Shown piece by piece: positions 56,512 through 64,000 of a stretch of 64,000 bases of DNA. Source of the DNA: Citrus sinensis (Eukaryota; Streptophyta; Magnoliopsida; Sapindales; Rutaceae); assembly GCF_022201045.2 (NCBI RefSeq), contig NC_068563.1, positions 26,137,001 to 26,201,000 of the forward strand, written 5' to 3'. How positions within the stretch are numbered: position 1 is the first letter of the stretch; every line of letters begins with the position of its first letter. Below the pieces are notes generated by a model. The model worked only from the letters and a program-made list of their open reading frames with translations, was not told the origin of the DNA and made no database searches. Position numbers and translations under genes: made by a program.

Positions 56512-57535
56512 TGTTGGAAAAATAGCATAACATGCTATTTTGAGAGCACATTTTGAGTGGGTCCCACTTAACGAAAGTGGAAAATATTGTGAGGTTCGGA
56601 TTCTACTCCGTTAATACTTCAATAGTATAATTTTATTTTCTCAAAATGGTGCTTGGGTGAATGAGAAATTGTCTCTCAAAGTTCACCCTTGAAGTTGGAA
56701 ATTTAAAAGGAAATGAGTCTTATCCCACATGGGAAAAAGAAGCCTAGGAATTAGTGTTTAAATATAAACACTTAACCATGCATGAGTAAGAATTATGAGG
56801 ATAGAGGCTCTCTCCACACGCGCGTGCGCAGGGGGGGTGCGAATCCAAGCCCAATTTAGTTGAACTCGTGTGCGCCCGCGCGTCCTGCGTACACGAATGT
56901 CAGCCCAAAATCATCCATGCAAGCTAGGCACGTTTTTAATTCCTTTTGAATTTTTTATTGTAACAGTTCATGTGAATTCAAAGCATTGGTAACAGCTTTT
57001 ACAATTATTTAGCTGTTATTCACGTTTTGTTTGAATTCAATTTTGAAATCAATTTATTAAATTGATTTGGCTGTTATAACAAAATAATTAAAATGTATTG
57101 AATTCGAAAATTCAATACAAAAGCTGTTACATCCTCCCTTGAGTATAAAAAGGCACCTTCACTTCTGTTTTTTCCACTTGCAAAAACGAGCACAAACCAC
57201 ATTTGTTTTCCCTTCATCCTTCTTCGTTTTTCTTTGATCGAGTTCGCTGGTTGTGGTTCGTCGGAATTTCCAGCCTGTGCTTGACTGGAAAATCGTACCC
57301 GTTGCATCCTGGGAAACAGATACCTAGCAAACCTTAAGCACTCCGTAAAGGTGGTAAATCTGTTTTAAGGAGACTGTGTTTGTGCAGGCCTCGGGTTTCA
57401 ATTTTTTTTATTTCGATTCAGTTTCTGCCTCTTCTGTTCTTCATTTAGTGTTTCCAATTCCTAGTTTACACTATTTTTTAAATTAGCTAACATATAATTT
57501 GTTATCTCACTGTTTTATTGTGTGTTTGTTTAACA
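56512..57535 (+). repeat. 3' LTR of the copia element
   Basis: Same length as the 5' LTR, without insertions or deletions. Three substitutions were found by reading the two LTRs side by side: A/G in CACAT(A/G)GG, G/A in TTCC(G/A)ATT and G/T in CTATT(G/T)TTT. Its TATA box lies about 1.08 kb upstream of the ARGONAUTE start codon in sense orientation. Confidence 0.97.
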
Positions 57536-57540
57536 ACAAA

Positions 57541-58225
57541 CACTTTCTATTTTCAATTAAAGGCTTTATCTTGCGTAAATGGGGTCCACAGGTGGACCGC
57601 AAAACGACATGGCTGGGGCACCTTCAGCTCGGTGACCTCCATTTTTAGGAAAAGCGCCGCCCAAAAGCTAATGATTTGATTTGTCGTCATGCGCGCCCAG
57701 ACCCAGAGGAGTACCTGCGAGAGAAATGAGTTACTCGCCGGGGCATTTCGACGCGTATCAAGTCTTTTAAAAGCCGTATCTGTAGAATTCCCGCACAGCT
57801 AGAGTCAGTCGGGAATAAAAGGCTGCTGGTTCAACGTGCGCTCTTGGAAATTTTCACTCGTTCCAAATTCCAATCGCCCTCTGTTCTTTCACTCTGATTA
57901 CATCCACTGTCCTCCAATCGTCTGATGTTTATTTTTGCAGTTACATTTACACGTCATTAGAATAAAGAGTCGAGTAGTGTTTGGTGTAGAGGAAAAAAAA
58001 AAAAATTGTTCGCTTTTTTTCTTCCTTTTTCTTCATTATAATTTCTCCCACCTTTCTCTCACCTTTCTCTGCGCTCAGCATTTTTCTATTTCCATTACAC
58101 TTCCTCTCCTCTTCTGTCTCCTTGTCCCCTGTTTCTCCTCAAGTCATCGCTCTCGCTTTTTTTGTGTGACCATCACTTTGGTTCCTCAAAGTTTTCTCTT
58201 TCATTTTACCCTTTTGTTTTCGACA
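57541..58225 (+). promoter_or_regulatory. Proximal promoter and leader of the ARGONAUTE gene
   Basis: About 690 bp remain between the copia element and the start codon. No clear TATA box is seen. The last ~220 bp are strongly CT-rich, as in many plant leaders. The frame of exon 1 stays open upstream to an ATG at 57935, but that extension is Leu/Phe/Ser-rich, translates the CT-rich leader and has no family match. Confidence 0.55.
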
Positions 58226-61200
58226 ATGTCTCGACGTGGTGGCGGTGGTCGTAGGCCGGATTCTCGCCGTGACCAGCCGACTCAGGCACCGGCACCCTCA
58301 TTCCAGCGGGGTGGAGGCGGAGCCGCTAGACCACGCGGCCGAGGTCGTCAAGGTCAACGTGGGGGTGCTGGTCGTGGATCGCATTCCGGCTCCGGTGCAG
58401 CCCCGTCCTCACCGCACACCGCTTCGACTTCGACGGAGCCGGCTCCTTCGTCTCCGTCTGTTTCTGCTTCTGCTTCTGCTTCTTCTTCGTCTTCAGTCTC
58501 TACTCTTGTCGAAGAAACGGAGCAGAAACTGACATTGGCGGCACCAGCAGCGGCTACACTTCCGCCTTCGTCGTCGCTGGCGGTAAGACTTCCGGTGAGG
58601 CCGGGATTCGGAACTGTTGGCAGAAAATGCGTTGTCCGAGCAAATCACTTTATGGTGCAACTTGCCGAGAAAGACATTCATCACTATGATGTAAGTCTAT
58701 TTTTAATTTTAATTTTGTTACTTTTGAAAACGTTTTGACTGTTTTTATTTTTTATTTTTCATTTTTTTTGTCAATTTTTATTTTTATTTAAGATTCACCA
58801 TTCGTGAGCGTCGAATTCGAAGGTGTCGGGGTTTTGTTGATATTTTAAAAATATGTTTATTCTTTAGCTTATTTATTTATTTATTTTTTAAGGTTTCAAT
58901 TACTCCCTGGGTGACGTCAAAAAAAATCAACAGACAAATTATTTCTCAGCTGATTAATTTATATCGGCTAACTGACTTGGGTGGACGAATACCTGCCTAT
59001 GATGGTATGAAGAGCATTTACACAGCAGGGCCACTGCCTTTTCAATCGAAGGAGTTCATTATCGAGTTACCTGATAGTGATCCTCGTCCCAGCTCATCTA
59101 CCAGGCCGATGTATCTCGTGCTTTTATCACGTGTATTTCTTGAATATGTTGATTGTGAGTTTTCTTGGTTTAATGTGTTGAGTGATTTCTTGTGCAGAAG
59201 GGAGCGTCAGTTTAGGGTGGTTATCAGATTGGCGTCGAAGCCTGATCTTTACACTCTACAGCAGTTCTTAGGCCGTAGGCATTTTGAAGCTCCGTACGAT
59301 GTTATACAAGTGCTTGGGGTTATTCTCAGTGCAGCTTCGTCAGAGAAGTATTTAACCTTAACTGTGTTAATAAAAGTTTCACTTTTCGTATGTATGATAT
59401 AGGATGTTCCCGCCCATGCCAGCATTTGCTTGTTCATGCAACTGATTTCTGAGGGACAATTTTATTATTTTCTATTTTGTGTCTTGAACAATTCGAGTTT
59501 TAGAATGGTTCATTAATGAAATGAGGAACTTCTGCATCAGGCATACTGTTGTGGGGAGGTCATTTTTCCCTACAGATCATGGACCAATTGGTCAGCTTGG
59601 TGATGGCGTTGAATATTGGCGTGGATATTTTCAGAGTCTTCGCCTAACCCAGATGGGGCTATCTCTTAATATTGGTATTTCTCATTATATTTTATATAAT
59701 TCGATGCTGCTTATCTTTTATATTATGCAAGCTTGATTTTTCTTTTTTAGGTGCAACGTTGCTACATAAATATTTGCATTTGCTGTTGCAGATGTTTCAG
59801 CCCGCTCCTTTTATGAGCCAATTCTAGTTACTGAGTTTGTTCAGAATTATTGCAGAAACTTATCACGTCCTCTTTCTGATCAAGTGCGTCTGAAGGTATT
59901 GTCTAGTCTTCTTTCATGATGTCCTGGTTGTAATTAATTTAGTATCAATTTAATGAGCTATCTATTGGGCGGTTAAAAGGTTTAATTGAGATCTGCCGCC
60001 CCGTAATATATTTGTAATAAGAGCCTTTTCAAAGAATGACCACAGATTTGTTGGGCAAACAGTTCAGTAATGTTTTAGATGTTGTGTATATAATTTATTG
60101 CAAGTAATTAGTAGTTTAAAATTTAAAATTTCTTGCAAATTTTGGATAGGGTAATTTCTTGATTTGTGGCTGAGCTGGAGGGTACTGAGTAGTGTGTTGT
60201 TCTTGGGCATTCAAATCAAAATAGAATGAGCTCCCAAGTGTACGGCGAATAGGATGTGGTTTGATGATCAATTTACAATACTGGTGTATAATTTGGCCTA
60301 TAATTCTGATAATAATGAAATGAGACCTTGAAATGGTGGTTTTAAGAATTTTCCATGCATTCATTTGCAATTGTGCAGTTATCTTAGTCAACCTCTTATC
60401 ATTTTGTTACATATTTTAGCAATCTTTTGAACTATCTGTAAAATTTTTAGTTTTGATCTATTTTGGCTGTTAATTGACAACCGCCCATTAATTATTTTCA
60501 AAATTATTGTTGGGAATGGGATAGAGACATGTGCTCAATGTTATTAATGATTGTTTAATTCTTGACTTTTAGGTGAAAAAGGAATTGAAGGGAATAAAGG
60601 TGGTGCTCACGCATTTGGAGACTAGCAATAGTCACAGGATCACCGGAATATCCAGCCAACCCATGAGCCAACTAGCGTATGTGTGTGTGTGATTAACTTA
60701 TATACAAGTATAAAAAATTTGTCCAATTGTGGTGACATAGTGTGATAATGTAACATGGTGGTTTGGTTGTGTTTATGTTAGTCGATTTGTTTATGTTAGC
60801 CGATTCTTGATGTTGTATTTTATGTATGATTGATGAACTTACTTGGTAAAATTTTTGGCAGATGTGCCTCAAATCAATTTCTAAAATCTGATATGTGATG
60901 GTAGTTGGCTTCTATGTAGTGCGATGGTCACTTGATATTGTCTGTAACAGTGATGTTTCTCTCCCTCCATGTTATATTAGGCATTCATGTTATATCTTCC
61001 CTTTGATTGTATTTGCTAGGTTTACTGATGGCAGTGCAACAAGTATGTCGGTGATTCAATATTTTCGTGAAAGATATAATATTGCGCTTCAATTCACGTC
61101 ATTGCCTGCCCTTCTAGCTGGAAGTGAAGCGAGGCCTATTTATTTGCCAATGGAGGTTCTATGATCAAAAGACTACTTTCATTTTTCGTGTCTGGAAAAT

Positions 61201-63877
61201 AATTTATTTAAGACTTGTTTATAAAATATTTTTGTTTACAGCTTTCTAGGATTGTCGCAGGACAGAGATATACTCAAAGATTAAATGAAAGACAAGTAAC
61301 TGCTCTTTTGCAAGCAACTTGTCAGCGTCCTCGGGAGCGTGAAGACTATATAAGGATGGTAGAGCGTCGTCAAAATTTCTTACATCTGTGGTGGATCTTT
61401 TTTGGATGATTAATCTACGAACTATCTTCTTGTGAACAAAGGGAGTTTCTCATTCTTGCTTCTGGGTTTGACATTCTTCTGCAGATGGCTAGGGCAAATG
61501 CTTACAATGAAGATACTCTTGTCAACAAAGAGTTTGGAATTCAAGTGGCTGATGATCTTACATCAGTTGATGCTCGAATCCTACCTGCTCCAATGGTAAT
61601 TAAGTGTCCTTTTTTTTTCCCCTGTAAGAGCATTATGGAACTTCCAATCTCTGTATGATTAACTTTACCTCTTGAAATGCTGCAGCTTAAATATCATGAA
61701 ACTGGCCAAGAAGCAAGCGTGAATCCTGGTTTTGGGCAATGGAACATGATTAACAAGGTGAATTACCGATTGTTATTTTATTCCATAGTTGGTGATTTGT
61801 GCTTAGGAAGAGCATAAGGAAACAGTTACCATTTGTTTAAATTGGTTGAGGGATGTGTACTGACTGATAGTTAGGATGGATTGGAAGTTGATTTGCTGCA
61901 TTTGATGCAATGTGGTTGTGCTGCATTTCTTTTGCAACCATAACTTTTGAATTTTTTTTTTTTTTTCATTTTAGCAGGCTGTAATTTGTATATGGTTATA
62001 TACTTTTTCGTCCTTGAAGAGCATTGTATTTGATATTCACTTAGGTATTTGGATTGTATGTGCTTGGTGTTCAGCTCAGTCCACTTTGCCTTCTGAACGA
62101 GAGGCTTTTATTTTTTCACAATGAATTATTTTGTGTAATTTTGGTTTTACAGAAAATGTTCAATGGTGGGAGGGTGGAAGTTTGGACTTGTGTGAACTTC
62201 TCCACGCGTTTGAATCGGGACGTGCCATTCCAGTTTTGTCAGGGGTTGGTAGACATGTGTAATAGCAAGGGAATGGTATGGTAATGTTATTTATTTTGCA
62301 ATTCATGTTAGCGATTCAGGTTAATGGCCTCTCTGAACCGACTTTTTTCTTTTGGGGGGTCTGTGTTTATCATGCCAGGTATTTAACCCGCAGCCTGTCA
62401 TTCCCATAAGTTCATCCAACCCAAATCAAATTGAGAAGGCTCTTGTAGACGTTCACAATCGGACTACACAGCAAGGGAAACAGCTTCAGCTGTTGATAAT
62501 TATTTTACCTGATGTTAGCGGATCATATGGTGAGTGATAAATTTAATCCATGATTAAACTTTTATATCAGCTTTGGTTTTTTTCAACATTATCGGCTTTC
62601 TGCTCGCAGGAAGAATTAAGCGAGTTTGTGAAACGGAACTTGGGATTGTTTCACAATGCTGTCAGCCTAGGCAGGCATCAAGGCTCAATATGCAGTATTT
62701 TGAAAATGTGGCTCTTAAAATCAATGTGAAGGTTTGGTTTGCCCCCATTTTTTTGCCTGTTCATTATCATGGTTAATATTTACAAATACAAGGGTTATTT
62801 GGAAAACATGTAGGAGATGATTTTTTTGCAATTGAATTTCAGTCTTGATTTGCTGGAATTACTGTGATTTTTTTTTCAAAAAATTAAATTTTGATGTTCA
62901 AGAATTTTTTTTTTTAATTTGAGAGTGCCAAGATTTCTTGTAAAAATTGATAGGTTTGCTTCCTTGGTACTGGAGATTCAGTTTGCTATTTGTAATTATA
63001 TCAGGTTGGGGGACGAAACACTGTGCTTGTTGATGCTGTTCAGAAAAGAATTCCTCTTGTAACTGATAGACCCACAATTATATTCGGTGCAGATGTCACC
63101 CATCCACAACCATGGGGCGGGACTAGTCCTTCAATAGCGGCTGTATGTACACTCATATCCTGTTTCTGCTTTCTAGTAACTCACTCTGTTTAAAGATTGA
63201 ATTGACTGAGACAGGTGGTGGCCTCAATGGATTGGCCAGAAGTAGCCAAGTACAGAGGGCTTGTCTCTGCTCAGGCACCCCATGAGGAAATTATCCAAGA
63301 TCTCTATAAATCTATTCAAGATCCTCAGTGGGGTTTAGTTCATGGAGGAATGATCAGGTTAGTAGACATGGAAGTACATATCAGGTGCCTTAATTAAGAG
63401 AAACTTATGCTTCCGTTTGTCTTTTACAGGGAACTGTTAATTGCCTTCAGAAGATCAACCAACTTTAAACCTCACAGGATTATTTTCTACCGGTAATTGC
63501 TGTTTTCAATGTTAAACTGTTTGTTTTGTAGAATGTTACTGATGTTGTTTCATTTATGTGCCAGTGATGGTGTTGGTGAAAGGCAGTTCAGTCAGGTTTT
63601 GCTCCATGAAATGAATGCTATCCGACAGGTAATGCTGATAAGTCCTGAAGTTCAAATGATTTGGAGATTTTCAAAATCTAGCTTCAGTTAATGCCTTTAT
63701 GATGGCTTTTGTTGCAACTTGCTAAATTGATTTATTTCCAGGCCTGTGCCTCACTTGAGGAGGGATACGCACCACCAGTTACGTTTGTTGTTGTACAGAA
63801 AAGGTGTCGTACTCGCCTTTTTCCTGCTGAGCACAACAGATGCGATCTGACAGATAGGAGTGGAAATATTTTGCCAG
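58226..63877 (+). CDS. AGO5: ARGONAUTE, AGO1/AGO5 clade, AGO5-like (3' end outside window)
   Basis: Small-RNA effector; AGO5 is best known from reproductive tissue. Eighteen exons seen: 58226-58690, 58893-59110, 59198-59347, 59541-59674, 59792-59895, 60573-60676, 61020-61155, 61242-61358, 61485-61595, 61686-61757, 62153-62275, 62379-62529, 62610-62731, 63005-63142, 63215-63357, 63430-63492, 63565-63628 and 63742-63877 (850 aa so far, phases consistent). The start [11 protein letters not shown] opens a Gly/Arg-rich, then Ser-rich low-complexity tail. N, PAZ ([15 protein letters not shown]), MID ([12 protein letters not shown]) and PIWI follow. Asp699 (GADVTHP) and Asp785 (FYRDGV) of the slicer centre are present; the final His lies beyond the window. 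Odd: Pro737 at the AGO1 His798 position, WGGTS for the usual GEDSS, and QKRCRTRLF for QKRHHTRLF. The assignment to AGO5 rests on resemblance without a tree. Confidence 0.93.
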
Positions 63878-64000
63878 GTTCCAAGTTTGCTTTGTATTAT
63901 TAATCTTTATATTCTATTTGCTTCTTTTGAATATTCACAGTAGCTGGGAAGTGGGAACCATGTTGTTGCCTAACCTTGTCTCTGACGATTGTTTTTGGGA

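Larger units (their letters stand above)
50875..57535 (+). mobile_element. Complete Ty1-copia LTR retrotransposon, 6,661 bp
   Basis: Two 1,024-bp LTRs begin TGTTGG and end TTTAACA. The element is flanked by the 5-bp target duplication ACAAA (50870-50874 and 57536-57540). A single uninterrupted gag-pol frame lies between them in the order protease, integrase, reverse transcriptase, RNase H, which is the copia order. A polypurine tract precedes the 3' LTR. The LTRs differ at only three positions (0.3%), so insertion was recent. All parts needed for activity appear present, except that a standard primer-binding site is not recognised. It lies in the same orientation as the ARGONAUTE gene 690 bp downstream. 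Confidence 0.97.

Noticed and set aside
57935..58225. In-frame N-terminal extension of the ARGONAUTE
   Set aside because: The extension translates a CT-rich leader into Leu/Phe/Ser-rich sequence. The ATG at 58226 gives the Gly/Arg-rich start expected for AGO5-type proteins.
59111..59197. Treating AGO exons 2 and 3 as one continuous exon
   Set aside because: The frame is open, but the inserted 29 residues interrupt the conserved N-domain pattern, and the GT-AG borders restore it (RPIRERQFRV). Kept as an alternative-splicing finding instead.

Overview
This is a 64 kb piece of an AT-rich plant nuclear genome. The genes have many GT-AG introns, the protein families are plant-type, and the repeats are plant-type (MITEs, a tRNA-derived SINE, a Ty1-copia LTR retrotransposon). 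It looks like a eudicot. A Citrus-like tree is my guess from memory of similar proteins and is not tested here. No bacterial, organellar, CRISPR or functional tRNA/rRNA gene was seen.

Layout: (1) 1-7100 is gene-poor, with two hAT-like non-autonomous elements. (2) 7104-11189 (+) is a six-exon PDAT (acyl-CoA-independent triacylglycerol synthesis), followed at 12957-14417 (+) by a five-exon secreted GDSL esterase/lipase with a MITE just after its stop. (3) 15620-16872 (+) is a small RMI2-like OB-fold gene. (4) 19130-24515 (-) is a nine-exon SAAL1-like ARM-repeat gene. (5) 24516-29446 is a repeat nest: a ~145-bp tandem repeat, a Tourist-like MITE, and a foldback element enclosing a GC-rich ~20-bp minisatellite. 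(6) 29447-36910 (+) is a thirteen-exon MRS2-11/MGT10-type plastid magnesium transporter with a SINE in intron 6. (7) 38282-41044 (+) and 42812-45989 (-) are two SR-protein kinase (SRPK) paralogues in tail-to-tail inverted order with the same intron positions. (8) 46000-50870 is repeat-rich and contains a second copy of the MITE found next to the GDSL gene and a long inverted repeat. (9) 50875-57535 is a complete, very young Ty1-copia element with 1,024-bp LTRs (three mismatches), a 5-bp target duplication and an uninterrupted gag-pol. (10) 58226 to the window edge (+) is an AGO5-like ARGONAUTE gene, 18 exons seen and the 3' end missing.

For every complete gene I rebuilt the exons by hand. The coding lengths are all multiples of three, which supports the splice models: PDAT 688 aa, GDSL 351 aa, RMI2 135 aa, SAAL1-like 487 aa, MRS2-11-like 436 aa, SRPKs 544 and 550 aa. 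The genes are functionally unrelated and do not form a cluster. The most interesting locus is the last one. A nearly intact copia element lies in sense orientation, its LTR ending 690 bp upstream of the start codon of a silencing gene. That ARGONAUTE also carries unusual PIWI residues, including proline at the position of Arabidopsis AGO1 His798.
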